A stretch of DNA of 10,380 bases from Acidimicrobiia bacterium (GCA_021296435.1 JAGWAK010000064.1:1-10380), one strand, 5' to 3'. Positions 1 through 6,432 are shown, counted from the first letter of the stretch. The notes: generated by a model from the letters alone, not told the origin. Numbers and translations: made by a program.

Positions 1-44
1 AGGCGTCCCGGGAACGGGGCGGCGGCGTCCTGCGGTGCGGTCAT
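1..44 (-). CDS. 5' end of an unidentified gene, last in the ABC importer operon (partial)
   Basis: An ATG at 44-42 reading leftward opens a frame that stays open to the window edge and gives MTAPQDAAAPFPGR. It is preceded by a perfect GGAGG at 57-53 with an 8-nt spacer, which is the main reason to call it. It lies 79 nt downstream of the permease stop on the same strand, so it is probably the next gene of the importer operon. Fourteen residues are too few to name a family. Genes in this position often encode an enzyme acting on the imported compound, but nothing visible here tells which. Confidence 0.5.
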   Translation of the reverse strand, partial: MTAPQDAAAPFPGR

Positions 45-52
45 GGGGTGGG

Positions 53-57
53 CCTCC
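53..57 (-). promoter_or_regulatory. Ribosome binding site of the partial gene at 44
   Basis: GGAGG on the minus strand (CCTCC on plus) lies 8 nt before the ATG at 44. It decides that start and is the strongest evidence that a gene leaves the window here. Confidence 0.5.
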
Positions 58-123
58 GTGGCGGATCGTCGGGCGGTCAGGGACTGGCGGGCTGCTCGGG
101 CGGCGGGCGCCGGCGACAGGGGC

Positions 124-975
124 TCAGTAGCTGCCGACCCCGGTGAGGTAGCGGCTCAGCACGGTGTTGCCCAGCAGCCTCCAGAGCCGGTCACAGGTGA
201 AGCCCAGCACGCCGAAGCAGAAGATGCCCACGAACATGAAGTCCGTGCGGAAGAACGTGCGTGAGTTCCAGATCAGGAAGCCGATGCCCTCCTGGGCCGC
301 GATTGCCTCCGCCGCCACGATCACCAGAAAGGCGTTGGCCAAAGCGAGGCGCATGCCCACGAAGATGGAGGGGAACGTGGCCGGCAGCGCCACCCGGAAG
401 AACACGTCCCGGCGGTTGGCGCCGAGCGTCTGCGCGCTGTTGACCTTGTCGGGATTCACCGAGGAAGCCCCGGTCGCGGTCGTGATGAGCACCACGAACA
501 GCGCCGCGTAGGCCACCAGGTTCACCTTGGAGGTCTCGCCGATGCCGAACCACAGGATGAACAGCGACGTGAGCGCCAGGGCGGGGACGAACCGGAAGAA
601 GTGGATGAACGGGTCCAGGGCGGCGCGGGCGTAGCGCGACACACCTGCCAGCAGCCCCAGCGGGATGGCAATTCCCGAGCCCAGCAGCCAGCCTTTGAAG
701 ACCCGCTCCAGGCTGATGGCGATCGAATCCCACAGCAGGCCCGAGCCCGACAGCTCGCCGGTGCCCTGGGCGACCTTGGCCGGTCCGGGAAGCAACTGCG
801 GGTTGTAGTTCCACGAGCCGATCTGCCAGGCCACGATGGTGACGCCCACGGCCAGAGCCGAGATCAGCATCTGCCCCCGCCGGCCGCTCAGGCCGGCGCG
901 CCAGCCGCCCCCGCCCGCCGGTTCCGGTGTCGTCCCGGGAGCCGCGCCGGCCGTCGAGTCGGTCAGTTCTGCCAC
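124..975 (-). CDS. ABC transporter permease, NitT/TauT (SsuC/TauC-like) family
   Basis: This is an inner-membrane permease of 283 aa, normal for the family. A Gly/Pro-rich cytoplasmic N-terminus (residues 1-34) is followed by several hydrophobic segments, at about 36-54, 96-113, 125-145, 150-170, 205-223 and 246-262. The BPD_transp_1 signature (EAA loop) is at about 181-210: AQTLGANRRDVFF, then VALPATFPSIFVGMRLAL. This loop contacts the ATPase. The GTG start at 975 is chosen because GGAGG stands 10 nt before it and the protein then begins VAELTDST. The frame is open further upstream to 1194, but that would run deep into the ATPase gene. The start overlaps the ATPase stop by 13 nt, typical of translational coupling. 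The substrate cannot be read from the sequence; nitrate, sulfonates, taurine, thiamine precursors and other small organics are all transported by this family. Confidence 0.93.
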   Translation of the reverse strand: MAELTDSTAGAAPGTTPEPAGGGGWRAGLSGRRGQMLISALAVGVTIVAWQIGSWNYNPQLLPGPAKVAQGTGELSGSGLLWDSIAISLERVFKGWLLGSGIAIPLGLLAGVSRYARAALDPFIHFFRFVPALALTSLFILWFGIGETSKVNLVAYAALFVVLITTATGASSVNPDKVNSAQTLGANRRDVFFRVALPATFPSIFVGMRLALANAFLVIVAAEAIAAQEGIGFLIWNSRTFFRTDFMFVGIFCFGVLGFTCDRLWRLLGNTVLSRYLTGVGSY

Positions 976-1778
976 GCCCGGGTGACCTCCTCGATGATCT
1001 CGGACTCCACGGCGCGGGCGACGGTGGCGAACTCGGGGGAGAACTCGTCGCGCGGGTAGCCGATGTCCACGCTGTGCAGGGAACGGAAATCCGAATGGGG
1101 GCCGGCCCGCATCACGCCGATGCGCTGGCCCAGCAGCACCGCCTCGCGGATGTCGTGGGTGACGTAGACGACGGTGCCCCCCTCGGTCTGCCACAACTCG
1201 GTCACCTGGCGCTGCAGGATGCGCCGGGTCTGCGCATCGAGGGCGGCGAAGGGTTCGTCCATCAGCACGATGTCGGGCTTCACCGCCAGGATCCTGGCGA
1301 TCTGCACGCGCTGCTTCATGCCGCCCGACAGCTCGTGGGGCAGCTTGCCGGCCGCGCTGGTGAGGCCCACGAGCTGCAGCCAGTGGTCCACGACCGCAGG
1401 GTCGTACTCGGTGCCCTTGCGCTTGGCCTGCAGCTTGAGGCCGAACGCCACGTTCTGGCGCACCGTCAGCCAGTCCAGCAGCGGCCCATCGACGCTCTGG
1501 AACACCATGGCCCGGTCGGGACCGGGGCCGGTGATCGCCGCGCCCCCGGCCGTGACCGTGCCGTCGTTGGGCTCCAGGAAGCCCGCCACCAGCCGCAGCA
1601 GCGTGGACTTGCCGCAGCCGGAGGGCCCGACGATCACGAAGAACTCGCCGGCGGCAATCTCCAGGGACAGGTCGGTGACAACCGGCGGGGCGGTCTTGGT
1701 GTAGCGCAACTCCACGCCCCTGAAGGCCACGGAGCGGCCGCGTGCGCTGTCAGGACGCTCGCCGGCCGCTCCGTTCAT
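963..1778 (-). CDS. ABC transporter ATP-binding protein, NitT/TauT (SsuB/TauB-like) family
   Basis: This cytoplasmic ATPase powers the importer encoded by its neighbours. All nucleotide-binding motifs are present in 271 aa: Walker A GPSGCGKST (51-59), Q-loop Gln94 in MVFQSVD, signature LSGGMKQR (150-157), Walker B IVLMDEP (170-176), D-loop ALDAQT (179-184) and the switch His208 in YVTHDI. The stretch DGPLLDWLTVRQNVAFGL after the Q-loop is typical of the NitT/TauT subfamily. The gene lies 37 nt after the binding-protein stop and overlaps the permease start by 13 nt. The ATG at 1778 has no good Shine-Dalgarno, only a GAGGG about 19 nt upstream. Translation may depend on coupling, or begin at the GTG at 1730 (residue 17), which would still keep every motif. 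Confidence 0.95.
   Translation of the reverse strand: MNGAAGERPDSARGRSVAFRGVELRYTKTAPPVVTDLSLEIAAGEFFVIVGPSGCGKSTLLRLVAGFLEPNDGTVTAGGAAITGPGPDRAMVFQSVDGPLLDWLTVRQNVAFGLKLQAKRKGTEYDPAVVDHWLQLVGLTSAAGKLPHELSGGMKQRVQIARILAVKPDIVLMDEPFAALDAQTRRILQRQVTELWQTEGGTVVYVTHDIREAVLLGQRIGVMRAGPHSDFRSLHSVDIGYPRDEFSPEFATVARAVESEIIEEVTRAWQN
986..990 (-). promoter_or_regulatory. Ribosome binding site of the permease gene
   Basis: GGAGG (CCTCC on plus) lies inside the 3' end of the ATPase gene, 10 nt before the permease GTG. It fixes the permease start at 975 rather than at any of the in-frame upstream codons. Confidence 0.65.
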
Positions 1779-1815
1779 CGGCGTGATCGGGTAGGCGCCC
1801 TCGGGGCGCCGCTCG

Positions 1816-2789
1816 CTACAGGTCCGCCTTGACCGACCCTGGCACAGCCTCCTCCATGGCGCGGAAGTCGATGAACTCGCGGATGTCGAAGTCGCCGGGC
1901 AGAGCGCCGGAGTCGATCAAGAACTGGGCGATGGCGTCGAAGGAGTCCAGCTGCACCTGGGTGAACTCCACCCGGTAGCGCTGGTTCGGCATGATGTTGG
2001 CGAACAACTCCTCATTGCCGGAGACGGCGTCGGCCACGATCTTGGCGGCGGCAGGGGTCTCGTTCTGCAGCACCACGTTGGCCTTGTCGTAGGCCCGCAC
2101 GATGCGCTGTCGGCCCACTCGGTGCGCGCCACCAGGTAGATGGCCACGGTGTCGAGCACGTTGGAGTCGTTGCCGAGGATCTTCAGATCGGGATCCTCCT
2201 CGGCCTCGAGGGTGCCGTTCAGCCACACCCAGGCGGCCTGGATGTCGTTGGTGCGCAGCGCACCCACCAGCTCGAACAACCCCGGAAGCGGGACCAACTC
2301 GACATCATCGAGGCTGATGCCGTTCTGCTCGAGGTGCCTGATGGTCACGAAGTGCTCCGAGGTGCCCTGCACGTAGCCGATCGTCTTGCCCACGAGATCC
2401 TGCGGACCGTTGATCTCGTTGCGGACCGCCAGGCTGTGGAACCCCGGCAGCGGGGCGGCTATCGCCGCCACCACCCGCATGTTCTCCTCGGCCGCCGCGG
2501 CCAGGTTCAGCACGGCGAAGTCCAGCGCCGGGCCGATGTCGGCCTGGCCGGCGATGACCGCCTGGATCGCCTCGATGCCGGTGCCGTACTGCGACATCGT
2601 CACCTCGAGGCTCTCCTCGTCGAAGTAGCCGCGGTCCAGCGACACCCAGGCCTGGGAGCCGAGCAGGAACCCGTCGGCGGCGATGCCCACCGAGAGGGTC
2701 TCCGGCTCGTCCTCCCCGCAGGAGGCCGCCACGAGGGCCACAGCCAGCGTGGCCGCCAGCAGGATGCGCCATGTCTTCTTGAGTCTCAC
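1816..2789 (-). pseudogene. NitT/TauT-family ABC substrate-binding lipoprotein, interrupted by a 1-nt frameshift
   Basis: The gene encodes the extracytoplasmic receptor of the importer. The GTG start at 2789 has AAAGGA 8 nt upstream. The N-terminus is a lipoprotein signal: basic VRLKKTWR, hydrophobic LLAATLAVALV, then AASC with Cys24 as the lipidated residue. The mature part matches the family: LSVGIAADGFLLGSQAWVSL, a GYFDEESLEV segment, GTGIEAIQAVIAGQADIG, and LVGKTIGYVQGTSEHF. The first frame is right through ...VARTEWADS (residue 228, codon 2108-2106). After that the homologous sequence continues in another frame as RIVRAYDKANVV... to the stop at 1816. Restoring one base (an extra C on the coding strand) rejoins them as a 324-aa protein of normal length. 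Left as it is, translation gives 290 aa with 62 nonsense residues and no proper C-terminal lobe. This is either a real inactivating mutation or a sequencing/assembly error; with intact partners and no other lesions I lean to error or a very recent mutation. Confidence 0.85.
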
Positions 2790-2797
2790 GTTGTGAA

Positions 2798-2804
2798 TCC
2801 TTTC
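2798..2804 (-). promoter_or_regulatory. Ribosome binding site of the substrate-binding protein gene
   Basis: GAAAGGA on the minus strand lies 8 nt before the GTG at 2789. It decides this start, which also puts the lipoprotein signal peptide exactly at the N-terminus. Confidence 0.6.
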
Positions 2805-2871
2805 GTCGGGTCCGACCTGCCCTGCCCCCAACCCGGGCCGCCCGAATGCCTCCTTGTGCCACCGATGTCTG

Positions 2872-2893
2872 CGGAGCCGCTCCGGCCCGGAGC
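2872..2893. repeat. Two overlapping inverted repeats in the importer operon leader
   Basis: CGGAGC (2872-2877), GCTCCG (2879-2884) and CGGAGC (2888-2893) alternate, so the middle arm can pair with either neighbour. The right-hand palindrome extends to GCTCCGG-C-CCGGAGC (2879-2893). As DNA, the 1-nt centres suit a dimeric regulator. As RNA, mutually exclusive hairpins could form after loss of the innermost pair. It lies about 85-105 nt upstream of the binding-protein start. Confidence 0.45.
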
Positions 2894-2912
2894 AGGGCAC
2901 CGGTTCCGCCCG

Positions 2913-2929
2913 CCGCCGCGCTGCGGCGG
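2913..2929. repeat. GC-rich perfect hairpin in the importer operon leader
   Basis: CCGCCGC (2913-2919), a 3-nt loop, then GCGGCGG (2923-2929) make a perfect 7-bp stem. It is too GC-rich and lacks the U-run of an intrinsic terminator. It may shape the leader RNA or be compositional chance. Confidence 0.35.
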
Positions 2930-2938
2930 ACAGCGCCG

Positions 2939-2944
2939 ACCCTA
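2939..2944 (-). promoter_or_regulatory. Candidate -10 box for the importer operon
   Basis: TAGGGT on the minus strand fits the TANNNT form of an actinobacterial -10 box. A start about 7 nt downstream would give a leader of roughly 140 nt containing the hairpins at 2872-2929. No convincing -35 is visible, so this is a weak call. Confidence 0.25.
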
Positions 2945-2956
2945 GTGCGCATGTGT

Positions 2957-3009
2957 CGCCGGCACACCGGGCATGGTCGCCGGTGGCCGGTCGGGGCCGC
3001 CGGTGGCCG
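2957..3009. repeat. Phased direct repeats CGCCGG(TGGCCG)
   Basis: CGCCGG occurs at 2957, 2978 and 2998. The last two copies extend to an identical 12-mer, CGCCGGTGGCCG (2978-2989 and 2998-3009). Spacings of 21 and 20 bp are about two helical turns, as expected for sites bound on one DNA face. In such GC-rich sequence chance is a real alternative. Confidence 0.35.
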
Positions 3010-3101
3010 TCGGCGGGAGCGTCTGGCGAAATCGCTCCGCCGGCCGCCCCCGGCGTCCCCTCCCTCCTTCGACTTTCCGGCTTCCGCAAGCGGGGCCCTC
3101 G

Positions 3102-3107
3102 TAGAGT
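3102..3107 (+). promoter_or_regulatory. -10 box of the DinB-like gene, predicted leaderless
   Basis: TAGAGT is followed by 7 nt and the GTG at 3115, the distance expected between a -10 box and the transcription start. No Shine-Dalgarno precedes the GTG, so the mRNA probably begins at or next to the start codon. The same arrangement recurs at 7600 and 9100. Confidence 0.5.
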
Positions 3108-3114
3108 GATTGGC

Positions 3115-3681
3115 GTGGAGTTGCGGGACTGGATCGTCGGTGACCTGCGGTCGCTGCGGGGCAAGCTGGCCGGCGGGGTTCTGGGGCTGATCCCGCCGGA
3201 GCGGTTGCGGGAGCGGGTCGACGGGGGCGGGATCGCGCCGGTGTATGTGCTGTGGCATCTGGCCCGGCACCAGGACGTGGCGGTGAACGGGGTACTGCGG
3301 GGCGTCGACGCGGTTGTGGACGGCTGGGTTGACCGCCTCGGCATCGGCGAGGATCTCTGGCGGGGGCTGGCCGAGGGGGAGGACGCCGACCTGGTGGACG
3401 TGCTGGATCCGGAGGCCGTCGGCGGCTACACGCTGGCCGTGATGGACACCACCGCCGCCTGGCTGGACGAGGGCGGCTTGCCGGCAATGGATGGCCGCCC
3501 CGAGGTGGCCGGGCCGCTGGCGGCCATCGGCACGCCCACCGACCGGTTCGACTGGCTGTACTCGATGTGGGACGGCAAGCCGGCCTCGTGGTTCCTGCAA
3601 TGGAGCGCCGTCGGCCACGGCTTCAACCACCTCGGCGAGTTGGTGTCGATCCGGAACCGGATGGGACTGAGCCCCTTCTAG
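3115..3681 (+). CDS. DinB-like (four-helix bundle) metal-binding protein, function unknown
   Basis: This 188-aa soluble protein has the layout of the DinB / mycothiol-dependent maleylpyruvate isomerase superfamily. A helix carries LWHLARHQD (His48, His52), and the C-terminal helix carries GHGFNHLGELVSIRNRMGL (His168, His172, Glu175). In this fold three His residues, one from the earlier helix and two spaced HxxxH from the last helix, bind a divalent metal. Known members are thiol-dependent transferases or isomerases using mycothiol or bacillithiol, plus many proteins without a role; no substrate can be deduced here. GTG 3115 is chosen because a -10 box lies 7 nt upstream and the protein then begins with the first helix (VELRDWIVGDLRSLRG). 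GTG 3106 (three residues longer) is the alternative. The frame is open back to 2854, but that part is Arg/Ala/Pro-rich filler. Confidence 0.82.
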   Translation: MELRDWIVGDLRSLRGKLAGGVLGLIPPERLRERVDGGGIAPVYVLWHLARHQDVAVNGVLRGVDAVVDGWVDRLGIGEDLWRGLAEGEDADLVDVLDPEAVGGYTLAVMDTTAAWLDEGGLPAMDGRPEVAGPLAAIGTPTDRFDWLYSMWDGKPASWFLQWSAVGHGFNHLGELVSIRNRMGLSPF

Positions 3682-3727
3682 CCCCCGCCTCGCCGGGAGA
3701 TCGACCTGATCGATGCTCCCCGGGGGC
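3681..3727 (+). terminator. Large hairpin after the DinB-like gene, candidate terminator
   Basis: An inner stem GGGAGATCGA (3695-3704), loop CCTGA, then TCGAT-G-CTCCC (3710-3720) pairs 10 bp with one bulged G. An outer arm GCCCCCG (3681-3687, sharing the last base of the stop codon) pairs with CGGGGGC (3721-3727). There is no U-run after it, which is common for terminators in high-GC actinobacteria but lowers certainty. It also sits directly upstream of the next gene's promoter and could act there as a DNA element. Confidence 0.5.
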
Positions 3728-3742
3728 GCCACCGGCTCCGGG

Positions 3743-3748
3743 TATCTT
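3743..3748 (+). promoter_or_regulatory. Candidate -10 box of the CapA-PBP4 fusion gene
   Basis: TATCTT fits TANNNT and lies 11 nt before GTG 3760 and 17 nt before ATG 3766. A start of transcription around 3755-3757 would leave almost no leader. No Shine-Dalgarno or clear -35 is visible. Confidence 0.35.
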
Positions 3749-3759
3749 CTCTCGCAACT

Positions 3760-6387
3760 GTGGATATGGAGAGGCGCCAGGCGGCCCCACTGATCCGCCG
3801 GTTACTCGGTCTGCTCGCAGCTCTTGTGTTCATCGCGGCGTGCTCGGACGGTCTCCGCCCGACGCTGGTTGACGAGCCGCCCCGCTCGCCCACCCCAACC
3901 TCGACCCCCTCGACCACCCCGGAACCCGAGCCGCCACCCCCGGCGCCGCCGTCGACATCGACGACCACGGGCACCGTGGAACCCGAGCCGTCCAGGGAGT
4001 GGACGCTGCTGGCCGGCGGCGACGTGCTCATGGACCGCACCGAGCCGGCGGGCATCGATCCCTTCGAGTTCATCCGGCCGTCCCTGGCCTCGGCGGACAT
4101 CGCCGTCGTGAATGCCGAAATGGCGATCAGCGACCGCGGCACTGCCGTCGACAAGGAGTACGTGTTCCGGGCCCCACCGCAGGCGGCCGCGCGGATTGCC
4201 GCCGCCGGGATCGACGTCGCCAACCTGGCCAACAACCACGCCGGTGACTACGGCGCGGACGCGCTGCTCGACAGCGTGGGGTGGCTGGAAACCGCCGGCG
4301 TCGTGGCCCTCGGCGCGGGGGCCGACGACACCGCGGCCTACGCCCCCCGGGTGCTGCACACCGCCGGCGACGTGCGCGTCGCGTTCGTGGGGGCGTCCAT
4401 GGTCGTGCCCTGGGGGTTCCCCGCCGAGCCCGACCGGCCGGGCATCGCGTCGGCGCGCCCGACGACCCGGATCGTCGAGAGCGTGCGGGCCGCATCCCGT
4501 GAGGCCGACGTCGTGATCGTGGTCATCCACTGGGGCATCGAGCGGCGAACCTGCCCCACGTCCGAGCAGTTCGATGTGACTCGGGAACTGCTGGACGCCG
4601 GCGCCGACGCCGTCATCGGCCACCACCCCCACGTGCTGCAGCCCGTCGAGTTCGTCGGCGGCAAGCTGGTCGCCTACTCGCTGGGCAACTTCGTCTGGCA
4701 CCCCCGGTCGGGACTCACCGGCGAGACCGGCGTGCTGCAGGTCGATTTCGACGCCGACCGGATCGTCGGCTGGACATTCCACCCGCACCTGCTCGACGAG
4801 AACGGCGCGCCGCGCCCCGTCGCCTCGGGGCCCCGGTTCGACCGGATCCGCGACATCATCGGCCACGACTGCGCCCGGCACTCACCGCCCCCGACGACAG
4901 CGGCAGAGCCGACGACCGAGTCCGACTCGCCCGAAGCCGACACCGACCCGGAGGTCATCCAACCCGCCCCCGTCCCGGAGGCGACCCAGCCCGACACCGC
5001 CCCGGAGGCGACCCAGCCCGACACCACCCCGGAGGCGACTCAGCCCGACACCGCCCCGGAGGTGATCCAACCCGACGACGCCGGCAGTGTGGACTCCGGC
5101 GTCGTCGACGAACCCGCGGAGCCTGCAATTCAGGTTCCCGGACTCCGCGATGGGACGGGCGGGTTCGACAGCCCGACGGACGCGGCACTCGTCGCCGCCC
5201 TGGACTCACTGACCGCACGCGCCCCGACCGGAGGTTGCGTCGTGGTCCGCCGGGCCGGCCAGACGGTCTTCGCGCGCAACGCCGAGGCCATGCTGATCCC
5301 GGCCTCGCTGCAGAAGCTGCCGCTCGCCGAGGCCGCGCTGGCGATTCTGGGCGCCGACTACACCTTCACCACCGCCGCGCTGGCGGAGGCCCCGTTGACC
5401 GGCGGCGTCCTGGACGGGGATCTGTATCTCGTGGGCGGTGGCGACCCGCTGCTGTCCACCCCGGACTTCGCGGCGATGCTGGCCAACCACCAATCGGCGG
5501 GAACCCCACTGGCCGACCTCGCCGCGGACCTCACCGGAGCCGGCCTCACCCAGATCACCGGCGGCGTCGTGGCCGTGGCGGACCGCTACGACACTCTCAC
5601 CACGGTTCCCACCTGGCCCGCCCGGTTCGCCACCCAGAGCATCGCCGGATCGCTCAGCGCGGTCAGCGTGGACCAGGGGTGGCGCGCCCCGCCGGGGCTC
5701 ATCACCACGTGGGGGCTGCTGCCGACACCTGCGCCGGCGCTCCGGGCGGCGGAGATCTTCGACGACCTGCTGGAAACCCGCTCGGTGCGCATTCCCCTCT
5801 TTCCCCGCGTGGCCGCCGCCGGCGGGGACTACAGCGGGCACGTGGTGCTGGCACGTCTGGAGTCGGCACCGCTGGCGGCCAATCTGCACTACCTGCTCGC
5901 CGAGAGCGACAACACGCTCGCCGAGATGCTGCTGAAGGAAATCGGCGTGGTGGCACGCGGCAGCGGCACCTCGGCCGCCGGCGCCCTGGCGATACAGCAG
6001 GTGCTGGCCGGCAGGGTCGCCGGATTTGCCGTTCCGGCCGACGGTTCGGGGCTGAGCCCGTCGAATCGCCTGAGCTGCTCCCAGGTGACCGACGTGCTGG
6101 ACCTCGGCGGGCCTGACGGCTACGTGGGCGCCAATCTCGCGGTGGCCGGCCGGTCGGGGACGATGGAGAACCGCTACCGGAACTCGCCGGTGGCGGACCT
6201 CGTGAAGGCCAAGACGGGCACGCTGGACGGCGTCGCCTCGATTGCCGGGTTTGCAAGGGCCGCCAGCGGCGACGTGTTCAGCTTCGCGTCGATCCTCAAC
6301 AGCGGCGACCAGTGGATCGACAGCGGCGCCGCCAGTGGGTTCTTCGCCGACCTGCTGGAGATTCTGGTGGGGGCAACCGGCGGCTGA
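3760..6387 (+). CDS. Lipoprotein fusing a CapA-like domain to penicillin-binding protein 4 (DacB-type D-Ala-D-Ala carboxypeptidase)
   Basis: The 875-aa protein has four parts. (1) A lipoprotein signal ending FIAAC, with Cys28 as lipid anchor. (2) A Pro/Thr-rich tether, about 29-78. (3) A CapA / poly-gamma-glutamate-synthesis-type metallophosphatase-fold domain, about 80-366: LLAGGDVLMDR (Asp88), VVNAE (118-120), LANNHAGDYG (His160), VIHWGIE (His257), GADAVIGHHPHVLQP (His288-His291) and YSLGNFVW. (4) After an acidic linker with 9-residue repeats (397-441), a complete peptidase S13 domain, about 470-875: catalytic SLQK (Ser516, Lys519), SDN (716-718), ADGSGLSPSNRL (760-771) and KTG (818-820). 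The S13 half is predicted to remove terminal D-Ala from peptidoglycan stem peptides or cut cross-links outside the membrane. The CapA half probably hydrolyses or transfers on a polymer or phosphoester, unproven. GTG 3760 gives MDMERR; ATG 3766 is an alternative that leaves the signal peptide intact. It converges with the gene at 6452. Confidence 0.92.
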   Translation: MDMERRQAAPLIRRLLGLLAALVFIAACSDGLRPTLVDEPPRSPTPTSTPSTTPEPEPPPPAPPSTSTTTGTVEPEPSREWTLLAGGDVLMDRTEPAGIDPFEFIRPSLASADIAVVNAEMAISDRGTAVDKEYVFRAPPQAAARIAAAGIDVANLANNHAGDYGADALLDSVGWLETAGVVALGAGADDTAAYAPRVLHTAGDVRVAFVGASMVVPWGFPAEPDRPGIASARPTTRIVESVRAASREADVVIVVIHWGIERRTCPTSEQFDVTRELLDAGADAVIGHHPHVLQPVEFVGGKLVAYSLGNFVWHPRSGLTGETGVLQVDFDADRIVGWTFHPHLLDENGAPRPVASGPRFDRIRDIIGHDCARHSPPPTTAAEPTTESDSPEADTDPEVIQPAPVPEATQPDTAPEATQPDTTPEATQPDTAPEVIQPDDAGSVDSGVVDEPAEPAIQVPGLRDGTGGFDSPTDAALVAALDSLTARAPTGGCVVVRRAGQTVFARNAEAMLIPASLQKLPLAEAALAILGADYTFTTAALAEAPLTGGVLDGDLYLVGGGDPLLSTPDFAAMLANHQSAGTPLADLAADLTGAGLTQITGGVVAVADRYDTLTTVPTWPARFATQSIAGSLSAVSVDQGWRAPPGLITTWGLLPTPAPALRAAEIFDDLLETRSVRIPLFPRVAAAGGDYSGHVVLARLESAPLAANLHYLLAESDNTLAEMLLKEIGVVARGSGTSAAGALAIQQVLAGRVAGFAVPADGSGLSPSNRLSCSQVTDVLDLGGPDGYVGANLAVAGRSGTMENRYRNSPVADLVKAKTGTLDGVASIAGFARAASGDVFSFASILNSGDQWIDSGAASGFFADLLEILVGATGG
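4948..5082 (+). repeat. Five tandem 27-bp repeats encoding a nine-residue linker repeat
   Basis: Residues 397-441 of the fusion protein read PEVIQPAPV, PEATQPDTA, PEATQPDTT, PEATQPDTA, PEVIQPDDA. The three central units are almost identical in DNA, while the two outer units share PEVIQP. The pattern suggests recent expansion by slippage or unequal exchange. The encoded stretch is acidic, Pro-rich and disordered in type, a flexible spacer between the two enzyme domains. Confidence 0.85.
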
Positions 6388-6411
6388 GGGGCGGTGGGTT
6401 CGCCTCAGCCG
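6381..6411. terminator. Bidirectional hairpin between convergent genes
   Basis: CGGCTGAGG (6381-6389, spanning the TGA stop of the fusion gene) pairs perfectly with CCTCAGCCG (6403-6411), a 9-bp stem with a 13-nt loop. It lies in the 64-bp gap between two genes that point at each other, the expected place for a terminator serving both. No U-run follows on either strand. Confidence 0.55.
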
Positions 6412-6414
6412 GTT

Positions 6415-6432
6415 GGTCCGGCCGTGCGGACC
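6415..6432. terminator. Second hairpin between convergent genes
   Basis: GGTCCG (6415-6420), a 6-nt loop, CGGACC (6427-6432) form a perfect 6-bp stem 3 bp after the larger hairpin and 19 bp from the stop of the leftward gene. Together they may act as a paired bidirectional terminator. Confidence 0.4.

Larger units (their letters stand above)
2790..3114. other. Non-coding divergent intergenic region (325 bp)
   Basis: No convincing gene lies between the substrate-binding protein (leftward) and the DinB-like gene (rightward). Frames that stay open here translate to low-complexity Arg/Pro/Ala-rich sequence. The region holds two overlapping palindromes (2872-2893), a GC hairpin (2913-2929), a possible leftward -10 box (2939-2944), three phased CGCCGG repeats (2957-3009) and a rightward -10 box (3102-3107). 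I looked on the minus strand for a thiamine (TPP) riboswitch, because some importers of this class carry one, and saw none of its conserved blocks. Confidence 0.6.

Noticed and set aside
976..1194. Upstream extension of the permease to an earlier start
   Set aside because: The added 73 residues are Arg/Gly/His-rich and overlap the ATPase C-terminus. A GGAGG fits the GTG at 975.
2101..2116. Programmed ribosomal frameshifting in the binding-protein gene
   Set aside because: There is no slippery heptamer, and binding proteins of this family are not known to use recoding. A missing base is simpler.
2790..2950. A TPP or other riboswitch in the importer leader
   Set aside because: The conserved blocks of the TPP element are absent on the minus strand, and the hairpins present do not match a riboswitch class I recognise.
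2854..3114. N-terminal extension of the DinB-like protein
   Set aside because: The extra 87 residues are low-complexity Arg/Pro/Ala/Ser, and the -10 box at 3102 would lie inside them.
3802..4881. A 359-aa minus-strand open frame opposite the CapA domain
   Set aside because: Gly/Arg/Val-rich shadow of the plus-strand gene, with no start signal and no recognisable domain.
4948..5082. CRISPR-like array
   Set aside because: The 27-bp units are contiguous with no spacers, in frame, and encode a Pro/Thr/Asp linker inside a gene.
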